Positions 10,450-22,485 are shown, numbered from the stretch's first letter. The stretch is 64,000 bases of DNA from Sepioteuthis lessoniana (GCA_963585895.1 CAUZXS010002528.1:16559-80558), one strand, 5' to 3'. Made by a program: numbers and translations. The notes: generated from the sequence alone by a model not told the origin.

Positions 10450-11160
10450 TTCTTTAATTTTTTTGGCAGATTTGAGGAGAATATAACAGCAGAAGGCTGA
10501 CTGCAGACGCAAGAAAAGTATAAATTAACGAAAATGGCATTCCTGCTATACTTTTTTTTTTGGGCTTTCCTTTTTTAAATTACCAATCACAAGAGATACA
10601 CTAATAACTATATCCAATGTTTCTGAATACAATTTTCATCTTTTAAGAGAAAATTGCATAATTAATGTGTGGCCCCCCCACTCTCAGTACAGTTCAAGCC
10701 ATTACTTAATGTTCAAGTAGACAACAGTAAGAAAATCAGCAGTTTTTTTTTCTTTTTTGCTTTGTTTTTATAGTCCACATTAATGCATGCTAATGGCATC
10801 TACCTGGAATGACACAGTACATCACCTTAAAACTTAGCTTACGGTATATTTCTTTTCCTTTTTTTTTATTATATATTTGAAATCTTATTAATACTAATAA
10901 GAAAACACAGGTAAGCACATTCCAGTAACCTTAATGGATGCAACACTCGGCATAAAAATCACCCACCACATCAAGTACAAATCAGACGTGCTGAGAGATA
11001 GTGACAATGAGAACATCGCAAATTCCCAAAATATGCAAAATGAACTCAACCAAACACACTAGTCCAACAATCTATGTGGTCTAATCCCAAACAGATTTAC
11101 TAATTATAGAGCATGATAGATTATAATAAGTAGATGGTCAATGTTCCTAACAGCAGGTGA
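10450..11160. other. Probable intron, nothing recognised
   Basis: AT-rich sequence upstream of the ankyrin exon on its sense strand. No ATG-containing first exon with a donor was found by eye. Confidence 0.4.
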
Positions 11161-11179
11161 CTGAACACAGAACACACCC

Positions 11180-11290
11180 AAAAGCTGATGGTTCAGTGGT
11201 GAGTGTACTGCTGTGTATATTTAAAGTTCAATCCCTGAAACTTAAGTTCATACGATAAAAGTTCATTTGTTTCCAGAAGCTCAGAGTTCA
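11180..11290 (+). repeat. Degenerate tRNA-like SINE head
   Basis: 'gatggttcagtggtgagtgt' resembles box A and 'aaagttcaatccc' resembles box B, about 40 bp apart as in a tRNA. No intact cloverleaf was seen. Confidence 0.35.
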
Positions 11291-11699
11291 CTTTGACATG
11301 AAATTTAAGATGAAGCCAAGCCAGTATTAGGCCGGTGGTTCCTAATATGGGGTGCATATCTCACCAAAAGTAGAAAGAAGAGCAAAAAGCATTCAGTAGG
11401 TCAAAACAAGTTTGGTTAAAAATTAACTGATTGATTCTAAAATCTGATTTCAGATATATTCAAATATTATTTGCTTAATTCACAACATTCTTTTTTTCTA
11501 CAAACTGGGTACTAATCATAAATATTATCTTCATATTCTATTCATAATATATAATTTCCATTTTTAAAAGCAAGTTGTTATAGCATAATTCAATGTTCCA
11601 ATGTTTTAAATGTAACAAGAAATTATTTGATTAAAGAGTGTTTTCATCAGTCATTCTTATTTCAGTGTGCATCATGTTTTAATCTATGATCTCAATGAG

Positions 11700-12589
11700 G
11701 GAACTGAAAGTGCATATTAAATATATAATGTTAAGTGAGTTTAAGAAAAACAGAAATGATACAGAAACAGCTAAAAAAGTTTCTCAAGTTTATAATCAAG
11801 GTGTCATTATTGACGACCAAGTTCAAAACTAGTTTCATTTTGTCAATGTCATTGCTAGATGAACATATATGAGGACACTCATCATACCTCAATCAAGATA
11901 CTTAAAGAGAAAAAAAATAGGGAAAATTACCCAGATGAGTGTTTGGGTTCCTCATACTTTTAGTGAGATGAATAAGAAAGATCACGTATCCATAGCAACA
12001 AATTTTCTTTCAAGGCAGAATAATGATTCATTTCTCAAAAATATCATTACAGTTGATGAAAAATAGGTCTTTTATGACAATATTCAATGCAAAAGCCAAA
12101 GCATTGACAACAAATTTCAACAGCCTACCCCAAAGGTGAAGTTTTATGGAAGAAAAGTTACGCTGCATGTATCATAGGATTACAATGGTATTATTCCTCT
12201 AAAGTTTTTAAACTGCAATCTGACATTCAAATTCAGACTTATATTCTTAACAGTAGCAACACGTGCATGAAAATCTTTTTTAGAAAACATCCCACTCTAG
12301 TCAATAGGAGAAACATTGTGCTTCTCCATGATAACACAAAGCCACATTCAGAAAAAAATCACAGGAAAAATATTAGATATAGGTTGATCTGTTCTACCAC
12401 ATACACCAAATATTGCCAAGTGATTTCCACTTGTTCATTCTCGACATTCATTCAGGATGAGAAAAAAATTTTCAAGATCACATGAAAACATTTGTGGAAA
12501 ATTTCAAAACTAGTAGAATTTTACTTAAGAATTAACAAGTAATCTAATAAATGGTATTTCAAAATAATGGCAAATATACAATTGATTGA
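11700..12589 (+). pseudogene. Mariner (DD34D) transposase, decayed
   Basis: Pieces of a mariner transposase can be followed in order across three frames. There is an N-terminal helix-turn-helix piece (EFKKNRNDTETAKKVSQVYN). Next come VWVPHTFSEMNKK and NIITVDEK with the first catalytic Asp. Then LVNRRNIVLLHDNTKPHS carries the second Asp, and PSDFHLF the third. The C-terminus is NNGKYTID and a stop at 12589. Spacing is close to a full ~340-residue protein. Many frameshifts and stops make it inactive. The terminal repeats are not recognisable. It belongs to a different mariner lineage from the copies at 20, 33 and 63 kb, as its motifs differ throughout. Confidence 0.8.
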
Positions 12590-12799
12590 AATTAATTCAT
12601 GGATAAATGCTATCTTACTAAAAGAGAAATTATGACTCAACCCAATATTTAAATCTATATAAAATGTATCTGCTGCTGTTTTCACAGTATGATTGATTTT
12701 TAACAGCATGTCAACCCAGTTGAGAGGTTAGGGAATTGTGTACATTGTTCATTTACATTTTTGTGTTCCTTAAGTTTTTTTTAACACAGTAATATATCA

Positions 12800-13005
12800 G
12801 GTAAAACAGGTAATATCACTCTCAGTCAGAGTGAACCTGATAGTAATGGCAATGAAAGGGTACTCCACATTCCCCACAGCTCTAAAACTGTTACCTCATC
12901 ACCAAATGCAATTTAATGTTATACCCAAGGACAACCCTTTGGGGGGGGGAGGTCTAACCTTCTCTTCAGGAAGATATAGTCAGCATATTCTAAGACTTAC
13001 CAACA
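12800..13005 (+). repeat. Dispersed family R, 3' half
   Basis: Contains 'cagtcagagtgaacctgatag', 'gggtactccacattccccac' and 'ggaagatatagtcagcatattct'. The 103-codon frame beginning at 12831 is a translation of this repeat, because the same DNA recurs elsewhere with stops. Confidence 0.6.
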
Positions 13006-13734
13006 ATGCAGGTTTTCACAATATAAGTCTCCTCCAGTCTATCATTGTTTACGTCATGAGACTGACAAGCTTCCTCACCTTATTTTTTTTTTATCTTCAA
13101 ATTAGAATTATGGGTGGAAAAATTGAAGATATAGTTTTGTGAAGCAAGCAGCTCACTTTTGTAGATAAATATATTTATCTGAATTTAGTTAACTTTTTCT
13201 TAGGGGGTTTGAGTTACACTAAGTTTAAGATTGCTAGTTCACAAGAAGGTCATGGTTGATAACATTCCATTCAAGAATTTTTTTTAGAGCAATCAATAAA
13301 ACAATCACTATAAAAAAAAAAGTTTGAAAATGAATATTAAAACAATTATTCATTTTCAATCATATCTTTTCTGATAACTGGAAAATTTTTCTTTTAATAA
13401 GTGATTTTTAAAGCAAAATATGCTAATTAGTTAAATTCAGAAAAGAAATTACTTGCTTATGAAATTGTGAATCTTCCCGGTCATTTGATCTTCAATATAG
13501 AATTATGAACAGAAAAGGTTGATAACAGTGGGTGTTCACTGCCACTTTCCTCTCAAGGAAAAATGGACAAATAGCAAAGGGAGACATTTTAGCTGTTTGG
13601 ATGGGGTATGAACTAAAGGAAAAAAAGCTTGGAAACAATCATATTAGATAATCTTAAGATATTAAGAAAACTTGAATGTTAAGAAAATAGATTTTGAAAA
13701 GACATTGATTTGATATGAAAAGTAGATTATTATT

Positions 13735-13960
13735 AAGTCTAAGTGACATAATAGTGGCACAGAACTTGAAATTAAAAAGCCAGGTTTCAAATTCCAACCC
13801 AAGCTGTTGATGTTCACTTGACACTAATATCCTAAAAATGGCATAAATTCATCTCTTCTCTTACTCACCAGTCCATGTAGAATGGTAGTAGGGCAGACTG
13901 AACTTTCTAACCTTGGTGGTCAAGAGAATGATACCTGATTTCAAAACTAGAAGTTGGAAT
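13735..13960 (+). repeat. SINE family S copy, diverged
   Basis: Family blocks 'ggtttcaaattccaaccca', 'cttgacactaatatcc', 'gcataaattcatctcttctc' and 'gggcagactgaa' are in order. Confidence 0.45.
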
Positions 13961-13964
13961 TGCT

Positions 13965-14695
13965 TAGGAAGTCTGACAGTATCTTTAACTTTGTTTTGGC
14001 ACCTCCTGTAACAACACTGACACCAAGTTGAATCAGCCTTTACCCCTTTATATATAAACAACATTGATTGAATCCCACATGAAACTATAATTACAATCTT
14101 CAGGTATAGTTTCAGTCAATATTATTTTTTAGTGTCATTAAAAAAAAAAAAAAAATAGCTTTTTAACAAAAAACTACATATAACTGAAAAATGAAATAAT
14201 TAACTATGATAGCCTAATTTCCACGGTAGAAGAATTGGGTAAATACATAGAGATACCAAGGATAGCATTAAGATAGAAATCACCTGAAAGTTAGTTAGGG
14301 TGGTATTATATATATATAATTAATGTCAACAGTGTCAGCCCTTCCTCCTTTATATACATACAAACAATGTCAACCTAAACAAGGCCAGTTGGCCATTAGA
14401 CTATAGGCAAAAGGTTACAAAATGACAAATGAAGAGTAAAGTATTGCAAAAGAGTATTTCAAAGAGACAACAAAGCAGAAATCCAAACTAAAACCAAGTA
14501 AGACACTTATTAACTCTGAACTTAAAAAGTTGGATGTTGGGATGAAAACAAGATAGTTTGATACTAAGTGCAGATGTTCTAGGAAATAAATTGTTACAAT
14601 AGAATGTGTGTCAAGTGTAGGAAAGATTCCTTTGTTACCACATACAACTCTTTGCTTGGATCCATCTGTAGATCTATGATCATGTAAGATCAACA
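13965..14695. other. No gene recognised
   Basis: Short hydrophobic frames on the minus strand (for example 14415-14693) match nothing I know. There is a poly-A run near 14140-14155. Confidence 0.35.
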
Positions 14696-14699
14696 GATA

Positions 14700-14870
14700 C
14701 CATCAGGTATGTATTTACCCAACCCCTTTGCTACAGGCAGGACAAAGTCAATTTTAAAGTTGAGTACAGCTGGTTTAAATTCAGAGTTTTCCTTCTCCTA
14801 ACCTTACCAAAGCTAAAGAATCCAGTCTCCCTGCTATTTACCCATAACAGGGGGAGAGGGAGAAGAGACA
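14700..14870 (-). repeat. SINE family S copy
   Basis: Reads 'tgtatttacccaacccctttg', 'aaagtcaattttaaag', 'gctggtttaaattcagagtttt' and 'ctgctatttacccataaca', the family tail and body in reverse. Confidence 0.6.
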
Positions 14871-15076
14871 TTAAAAAAGTAGATAATTAGATTTGTTATG
14901 ATCTTAAGTCAGATATAATTTTATTACTAGAAGTGATAAAAAGAATTGTTTAATGTTAAATGGAGAGGGGTATCCACAAACTGAGTGATTGACCAAGAAA
15001 TTCAATTGTAAACTTAATAATTAAATTCTTATCTGTTTTTAGTTATGTTTTGTTCATATTTTTTGTTAATTAGGTT

Positions 15077-15594
15077 ATATTAGGGTGAGAGAAAAATTTG
15101 CAAAATTTGGTATGTGCTAGTTGGTGGCACATATATCATATGACCAAATCAGGAAGGTACCAGTAGTAGTGGATGTGCTGGCACCTTGTGCATTGCTTCA
15201 CTCCATGTATAATTTGAAAGCTGTACAGATGAATGTGAAATAGTCTAAGTCAAGTTTAAACTAGGTCATAATGCAGCAGAAACAACCCAAAACATTTGTG
15301 GTGGTGAAGGTGTAGTTGATCACAGTACAGTAACCAGATGGATCAAAAAACTTTACTTGGGGTTGCAAGAACCTTGGCAATCAGGTAAGGTCAGGTAGAC
15401 CTAAAACTGGATTCTAAGGCTGTACTCTAACCCATAGAGACAAATCTAGCAAATAGCACTTATTAAGCGAGCTTGGCATCTCACAGTCCAGTGTGGTTTG
15501 TCACTTTCACGACTTTGTCAGAGCATCTATAGCCAACAAATTGTGACATGTGGCTCTAATATAGCAAAACTTTTGACTCACCCAAATACTTATA
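15077..15594 (+). mobile_element. Mariner-derived MITE with N-terminal transposase remnant
   Basis: The ends match in inverted orientation: TTAGGGTGAGAGAAAAATTT on the left, and on the right the complement of TTTGGGTGAGTCAAAAGTTT. Inside are decayed transposase pieces. 'cataatgcagcagaaacaac...' encodes a HNAAETTQNI-like helix. 'gttgatcacagtacagtaac...' encodes VDHSTVTRW, and a later piece encodes ELGISQSSV. Only the DNA-binding half remains, with no catalytic region. A minus-strand relative lies at 28057-28515. Confidence 0.65.
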
Positions 15595-15793
15595 GGTTCT
15601 TTTTGTGTTTCAACCATATACTTCCTGGTCATCTTCAGGTGGTGTTGGATTTATTGAACTGGTGATAGCTGATATTCATTGACTATTAATATTCAAAATA
15701 TAATATTTCTAGAACAATCCATATAAATATGATTCACATTTGTCATTACAAAGTACATGGATGAAACATTTAAAAAAAACAAAAAAAACATAA

Positions 15794-15890
15794 GTATTAG
15801 GGTGAGTCAAATGTTTCACAATATTATGGCGGCATGAGTCACAATTTGTAAGCTTCAGATGCTTGTGGCAAAGTCGTGAAAACATAAAAT
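15794..15890 (-). repeat. Inverted partial copy of the adjacent MITE end
   Basis: This segment ('tattagggtgagtcaaatg...aaagtcgtgaaa') is the inverted complement of 15495-15596, the right end of the element just upstream. The two form a ~95-bp stem with a ~200-bp loop. Confidence 0.65.
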
Positions 15891-15959
15891 AACCCTAGAT
15901 GCATTATGCATTCATATTTACATCTTTGGTATAGTTTCTTAGATTTTTTTTTTCACTGA

Positions 15960-16150
15960 ATACAAATAATTTTAACCCACTGATGAGACCCTAACAGATA
16001 CTACCACTGTAGGTCAGAGTGAACTTGAGAGTAAAAACAACAGAGTACTACTCCATAGGTCTCCAAAACTGAAGCCTCACTTCCAAATGCTGGTTAGTAT
16101 TATACCCAGGATACTCTTTGTGTGAGTGTATTGGCAGCCCCATTGACAAG
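15960..16150 (+). repeat. Dispersed family R, 3' half
   Basis: 'tgatgagaccctaacagatac', 'ggtcagagtgaacttgagag' and 'acccaggatactctttg' are in order. Confidence 0.6.
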
Positions 16151-16584
16151 GAAGAATATTTACATAGATTGTGTGTGTGTTTTCCTATTTATGCATGTAT
16201 GTATGTATTTAGTCAAGTAGAAAATTATTGTCAATTACAAACAAAACAGGATTTTATTCAGATATATTTTTAACCTTTTGAAAATTAACTAAATGTGTAC
16301 TTTTTTTAGATTATCATATTGATTATAAATACCAATTCAAGTAGATGCTTTTTCTTCAATCCCAGCCCACCCCTAACTATCAAACCTTTTAATCACTGAA
16401 TTATTTGCCTCTGGCTCATTCAGAATCTAAACCATTGATATCTACTTAAAAATAAATCAACACAAGAGAATGAGAGCCAATTGGTAAATCAAGAAGCTAA
16501 TTGTGGAAAGCTCTCAAGTTCATATTTCAGCCATCTAAAGTGCTTAACAAGGAACTGCACTCTGCAGAACAAGTTGCAATAGAT

Positions 16585-16830
16585 TGGTTGGTTGGCTTTT
16601 ATGGCATATCAACCCCTGTAAGTTATTTAATGCCAAATCCAGTATATATATATATATATATATATATATAGCCTCAAGCATTGTTGACGCCAAAAGTTCT
16701 ATTAAGTATTAATCATTGGTTTGTACACAGTTAAATGGTTTTGAGTATTACTATCTAATAGTTTCAAGTCCAATTTGCAAATGAATGATAATTTTCTGGG
16801 ATTTGCATTTATGGGGATTATTTTCTGATC
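16585..16830 (+). repeat. Family R head followed by Helitron-like module
   Basis: 'ttatggcatatcaacccctg' and 'ttatttaatgccaaatcc' are followed by (TA)n at 16642-16670 and an 'acacagttaaatggttttgag' module. From about 16765 'gtccaatttgcaaatgaatgataatttt' belongs to the family seen at 6860. Confidence 0.5.
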
Positions 16831-17394
16831 TGATTCAAGCCTTATTTCAGAAGCTGTTGTTGGTGACTACATAGATAGCTTCTAATGAAAAGGTTGGACA
16901 TATAATTCTCCAGGCTCTGGTGCAGGGATTTTAACATGTACCATAGGTATGCTTCTGATTTATATCTACAGTGCAGCTACTTTTAAATGTCTCAGCAGCC
17001 CAACTTATATGCCAAGGATTATCAGCCAGGAGTTACTGACAAGATGGCCAGATTTTAACTAAAATTTTATACTTATTTGTGAAATCCAAATCTTCAGAAA
17101 GATTAGATATCTTCATTTCAATGTAGTCCTTATGCCAAGGTTCTTTATTTCATTTGATTTATAGTTTATCTCTTACTAATGAAAATGTTTTTCCTCCTCC
17201 AAGTAATCAAGCTATTTGAATGATCTTCAATTACAGAGAGGTTGGCAATGTGCCTCTAAAAGTAGGGTTCAAATCAATATAAAAAATATGTATGTGCTTA
17301 TGCGTATTTTTATATATATAATTCTGACATAACCTTGCCTTGTTAGCGAGGCATATAATGAACCAACTGTAAGACTCCTCTCTAAAGGGTTGTT

Positions 17395-17880
17395 CTCCTG
17401 AGTATAACACTAAACTGCATCTGATGGTGAGGTTCCAGTTTTGGAACTCATGGAGTGTAGAGTATTTCTTTGTCATTACCCCCAGATTCACTGTGAAACC
17501 AACTTTTACTATAAGACCCATTAGGGTTCCATTGATAGGTCAAATAGATCTGTTTGAAAATTATTAGCATTAGTAATTTTTGAAATCATATGACCACATG
17601 CAAACAAATTAAATAGTTACTTGAAATCCTGTAATTGTATATAAATCTTTTAGTATTAGATAAGAACCCTTAAAACCATACAATTGTATGCAAAGTATTT
17701 CTATTAGATAGGAATACTAGATATTGTATAACTGCATGCAAAGAAATGATAGTAGACAAAAAAAGTACAATGGAACATTGAAAATATAGTTATGATTACA
17801 ATCAAATATTTACAAATGAATCAAATTTTGGCATTGAATAACCCATAAGGAGTTGATATGTTAAACAAATAAACCAAACC
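17395..17880 (-). repeat. Dispersed family R, minus-strand copy
   Basis: The complement carries the family tail ('aaccctaatgggtc', 'ggtcaaatagatctg' at 17530-17555), the repeated 'ataattgtatgcaaagtatttctatt' modules, and the head at about 17840 ('gaataacccataaggagttgatatg'). Confidence 0.6.
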
Positions 17881-17884
17881 TGAC

Positions 17885-19005
17885 ATAACCATCTAATTTC
17901 TAGCAGCACTGTTCCTTTCCATGAATAGCATTCCTGCTTCTACTATAGGCTAATTCAGTGAGTCATTGGAAATCTTGAGCAGAAAACTGCTAATCCTTGA
18001 CTCAGAACTGACTTAGTTTTGAATGTATATTCACATTTAAGATATTTATCACAAGACAGTTATGCTTAATAAAAGATAATGAATATAGTCATATAAGTAA
18101 GGTGTGATTCAAAGTAAGAACTACTAAGATAGAGGCCAATTTTTTAAACCGATAAACTTTAGTTTGTATTTTATTCTAATTTTTCTATGAATGTAAATCA
18201 AAATCATTTTAGTAAAAAGATAATGTAAATGCACTGAAACAGATTTTTTTGAATTTGAAAGTTTTCATTTTTCTTTCCTAAGTTTTTAATAGCATTTTTA
18301 GTCGTAAAAAGAGTTGAATTTGTAAAAAAGATTAACTATACATATATCTTCAGAAAAATAGTGCAATATTTTGGATAGCAATCATTAATCTTGAAAAAAT
18401 TCCTCCATAGTGTAAAACTGAGTATATATAACTTTAAAACAGATATAAAACTCAAACAATAGTATGAATGGGAGCAAATAAAATAGTGTTCAATACAAAA
18501 ATATTGAATGTCAAAAAGAAAAAAAAAAAAAAAAAAGAATGAAATCACTCAACTTTCACAATTCCTTGATCATTAGATAAGTGTTGGTGATTTCATTCTT
18601 TATTTTTAATATTATAATTATATATCAGGAGTGTGTCCTGAAAAATGTAAACAGTTAAAACTTATCCGAGAAAAAAATTTGTATCTTTATTTTATCAATT
18701 TAACATAGATATTAGTAGTAGGTGTGTTTCCAATTATTAACCTCCAAGAATAACTTTCAAAATAGAATTTAACAGATTCAAAAATAGTTCCCATCTGCAT
18801 TAAATAATTTAGGTTAATGTTATCAATCCAGAACTAAGATAACAAATAATGAATTTAACCAAAACAGGAAGTCTCATAATTTTATAATGGAAAGAGATTA
18901 TAGCAAAGTGAATTATGCATATCAGAGAGATTTTCAAAAAAGTGAATGTCTGCTTACAAGTTTCAAGTGTTCATTACAATAAGTACAAATTAACTGTCTC
19001 CCTAA
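17885..19005. other. No gene recognised
   Basis: AT-rich sequence with a poly-A run near 18519-18537. The minus frame at 18336-18548 is low-complexity. Nothing supports a gene. Confidence 0.4.
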
Positions 19006-19014
19006 AGTCTGATT

Positions 19015-20034
19015 TGGTTGTTTGGGTTTTATGGCATATCAACCTTTGTAGGTTATTTAATGCCAAATCCATTTTTATACAAATAAACAGTTCTATTTCA
19101 AACATTTCAGTTAAGTATAAGTACACAGTTCAATTGTCAAAAACATTTCTATTTCAAGCAATTCAGTTTAGTCAAACAGTTCTTATTAAAACAATTCAGT
19201 TTAGTATAGGAAGAGTTTTTGTTTACACATAGTTAAATGTCAAAACTGTTCTATTCCAAATAATTCAGTTAAGCTTGGTACTGTTTCAATGTCAAAAACA
19301 GTTTCATTTCAAGCAAATCAGTTTAGCATAAGTATGCATTTTAGTTCTATTTGAGCCATAGATAGGACCCTATCAGGTGCTACTTCTTCGGGTCAGAGTG
19401 GACCAGGGAACAAAGGCAATGAAGAGGTGCTCTGCATTCCCCAAAGCCCCAGCATTACTGGAACCTCACAATCAGATTGGTTAGTGTCATATCTAGGACA
19501 CTCGTTAGGGTGGGGGGTCTTACTCCTCTGCAGAGGTGCAGTCTGTATTCTACAGCCCCAGCTGACTGAGCAATACACAGAATTAAATGTAAAAAAATTT
19601 TTTTCAGATAATTCAGTTAAAGTATAAGTACACAGTTTAGATGTCAAAACAGTTCTATATTAAACAATTCAGTTTAGCATAAATATGCAGTTTAAATGCA
19701 AAAACAGTAAACTCTCGAAACTACGATTAAGTTCTATTTGACCCATAGATAGGACCCTATCAGGTGCGACTACTCCAAGCCAGAGTGGACCTGGGAGCAA
19801 TGGCAATGAAGAGGTACTCCGCATTCCCCAAAGCTCCAGCAATAATGGAACCTCACCATCAGATTGTTTAGTGTCATATCCAGGACACTCGTTGGGGATT
19901 CTTACCCCTCTATAGAGATGCAGTCAGTGTATTCTACAGCTCCAGCCAACTGGGCACTTAGTTTGGTTGGGTTTTATGGCATATCAACCATTGTAGGTAA
20001 ATAAATGCCAAATCTTTATACGTGGTGCATTCAA
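19015..20034 (+). repeat. Family R block with embedded minisatellite and duplicated 3' unit
   Basis: After a family R head at 19025-19070, an array of ~60-70-bp units ('aacagttctatttcaaacaattcagtttagtataagta' type) runs to 19340. It is followed by a family R 3' unit (19345-19560), more array units (19575-19725), and a second, very similar 3' unit (19735-19960). The order array-unit-array-unit implies a tandem duplication of about 390 bp. A new family R head starts at 19965 and is interrupted by the mariner at 20037. Confidence 0.65.
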
Positions 20035-20130
20035 TAAGACTTTTTTGTACAGGCATTTAAAATTGTTGTAGACTCTTGAAAATTCAGTATTTTATTGTTA
20101 TACATCTTATGAGATGACTGACCAATTTCT

Positions 20131-20493
20131 ATGATTTCAGGTTCAAATGAACAGCTACAGCAGCAATTGGAATACACCATACTAAAGTCTGATTGTCACA
20201 GCTGGGGAATTTCAAAAATGCAATCTGGACAGGAGGACACTTTAGAAGAACGATATACAATAAAATTCTGTTTTAAACTTGGAAAAAATGCCACAGAAAC
20301 ATATAGAATGCTTCAGACTGCTTTTCGACCATCTTGCATGAATCGAGCATCAGTTTTTGAGTGGCATAAGAGATTCAAGGAAGGCAGGAAGTCTGTGAGG
20401 GATGATGAGAGGTGTAGGAGGAGTAAGGCAGTCAGTACACCACAGTTGATTGGCCAAAGGGTTATGGTTAGGGTTACTATGTTGAGGTTTTAA
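20131..20493 (+). pseudogene. Mariner transposase, N-terminal part
   Basis: This 120-residue frame keeps the paired helix-turn-helix DNA-binding region: a CFKLGKNATETYRMLQTAF helix, [13 protein letters not shown], and a RDDERC linker, ending TPQLIGQ. Beyond GQ the reading enters the deletion filler and then an out-of-frame stretch (TMLRF) before a stop. The first catalytic Asp (CDESW in the copy at 33 kb) is missing. It cannot catalyse transposition, although a DNA-binding peptide is formally possible. Confidence 0.75.
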
Positions 20494-20606
20494 GGGAGTT
20501 CAGCAAGAGATTCTGTCGGAAGAGACCAGCACTCTTCAAATCGGGTCAGTGGCATTTCCACCAGGACAATTAACCAGTCCACAACTCCATCCTTGTCACA
20601 AACTAT

Positions 20607-20825
20607 TTGACCAAGATGGGCATCAAGACAGTTCCTCAACCTCCCTTTGACTTTTGGTTATTCCCTAGGCTCAGAAGCTGTCGTTATGAGACAATTGAGA
20701 TGAAAGAGGCTGTGACGAAGGTCATTGACATGCTCTTACAAGAGGACTTCCATGAGGCCTTCCAGAAGTTGTTGGAATGGTACAAGTGCATTGCAGCCAG
20801 AGGAGATTACTTCGAAGGGAACTAG
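20607..20825 (+). pseudogene. Mariner transposase, C-terminal part
   Basis: This frame corresponds to the C-terminus after the second catalytic Asp: LTKMGIKTVPQPP, then FDFWLFPRL, with the Ser-Pro-Asp-Leu-Ala stretch lost by a small deletion relative to the copy at 63 kb. It ends CIAARGDYFEGN. The normal YSPDLAPCDF block with the third catalytic Asp is shortened here to PPFDFWLF. It is separated from the N-terminal frame by stops and a shift. Confidence 0.75.
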
Positions 20826-20883
20826 AGTTTCATGTGTGTACTATCAATAAAAGTGCCCATACGAAAAAAAGTCTGAAAACTTA

Positions 20884-21300
20884 TTTAATGATCTTGTAAA
20901 TATATATTAGATATATATGATTTGTAAACAAATTTTGTAGAAAACATTTCTAAATGATCCCAAGCTATTTTTGCAAACAGTTAAATGGTTTCAAGTACTG
21001 CTATGTTTGTTTGCACACATTTAAATGGCAATATATATGATTTCTAAGTTTGTAGGTAATTTCATTTTTAAATGAGTTACAATTCATTTGCACACTATTA
21101 TTGCTATTGTTTCACTACAGTTAAGTGATTTCAAATATTGCTATCTAGCACATATTGATCATTTGTTTGCATTGCACACAATCAAATGGTTCCAAGTATT
21201 GCTATGTTATAGCAATAATTCAATTTATGCACATAGTTAAAAGGTTTCAAATATTGATATTTAACACAAATAATTTTAATTTTATACTGAATCATTTTTA
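20884..21300 (+). repeat. Family R internal modules, repeated 4-5 times
   Basis: Units like 'acagttaaatggtttcaagtattgctat' recur near 20980, 21025, 21115, 21185 and 21235. This is probably the part of the family R copy displaced by the mariner insertion. Confidence 0.55.
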
Positions 21301-21304
21301 TAGG

Positions 21305-22420
21305 ATAAAATGAATACCTTGTTTCTTACAAATACATGCCACTGATATCATATATGTACATATATAAAATGACAAAAGGTGTTCTTTATTTTTCTTCCAT
21401 ATTCTTTGCATTTTTATATTTATTAATCATTCTGATTAGATAATATACATAAAATCCTAAAATTAAAAGGTTGAAAATTCTAACCATACTGAAATGAAAC
21501 CACAATATTTACAAATAACACAGAAATTCGTATCAACACTCCTTACAACCTTTCAAAAAACTCAAAAAGAAATGAAATAAGGTCCAATATAACCTTGAAA
21601 AATAGATTTTTTATTTTGAATAATTGTTCATTAGCATTCAAAGCTTGTAGTAATTGTTAGAGCCTCCAAGAAATACTAAATGTAGAATAGATGCAAAGAG
21701 AAAAGATTAACTGAGGAGCTGTTTATATCACAGAGAAAAAAAGAGCATTTATAAGTAATTTGAAAACTTTTTTTCTTTTATAACTTGCACATGTTTTTAG
21801 AGAGGAAGACTTGTGATTTCCTTACACCATTTAGTATGGAATAGAACATAAATACATACAAAATAGAAGTGTTAGTCATTTTAGTATTACAACAAAAGTT
21901 TAAAAAAAGGAAAAATGTACTGATTGACTTTCAAGCAGATCTATAGAATTTCTTAGGATAAAAAGAGAAAGTTTTATAAAAATAGAAATTGTTTTTTGGT
22001 ACTTGTTTCTTGAGAACAATGAACTGTCATCCAAATTTTAAAGTATTTGTCTAAAATATCAAATACATTAGATGAATATAAATTGCAAACACAGACACGT
22101 CACAATTATAATAGTAATTTCTTGTGCTAACTATTGATGTATACATTTTAAATTTTAATTGTAAATATATTATGTAAGTTTAAAAAAAAAAAAAAAGTTG
22201 TTAAAGGCCTGAGATCAAATAATTTAATATTTTTTTATATCATAGTTGAGAGAACTTATTTCCAGCTAAATTAGAAAATGAATTTTTTTAATAAAAAACC
22301 AAAGTAAATTTTGAATTAAGAGTAAAGGATTTAACATTTTGCCAAAATGAAAGCATTTGACCACAACTTTTGAATTTCATACTTCCTAAATTGGTATGCT
22401 TCATGAAGATAACAAATTGT
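21305..22420. other. No gene recognised
   Basis: AT-rich sequence with a poly-A run near 22182-22195. No coding, RNA-gene or transposon signal was seen. Confidence 0.4.
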
Positions 22421-22424
22421 CTTG

Positions 22425-22485
22425 TTTTAGTATTTTTAATGGCATATTAACCTTCATGAGTTATTTAATGCCAAAGCTATCCTTG
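22425..22485 (+). repeat. Family R head only
   Basis: 'taatggcatattaaccttcatgagttatttaatgcc' matches the family head. The rest is absent and a family S-like fragment follows to about 22610. Confidence 0.5.

Larger units (their letters stand above)
20037..20881 (+). mobile_element. Non-autonomous mariner, internally deleted (845 bp)
   Basis: The ends are inverted relatives of those of the copy at 32824-34083, with TA on both sides (20035-20036 and 20882-20883). The left end has lost a few bases of the terminal repeat. The element sits inside a family R repeat. The central catalytic part of the transposase is missing: about 434 bp relative to the longer copy is replaced by a 19-bp filler with GGGTTA-like units at about 20457-20476. 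It would need a transposase in trans. Confidence 0.8.

Noticed and set aside
12831-13142. 103-codon plus-strand frame
   Set aside because: The DNA is the 3' half of dispersed family R, and other copies of the same segment are full of stops.
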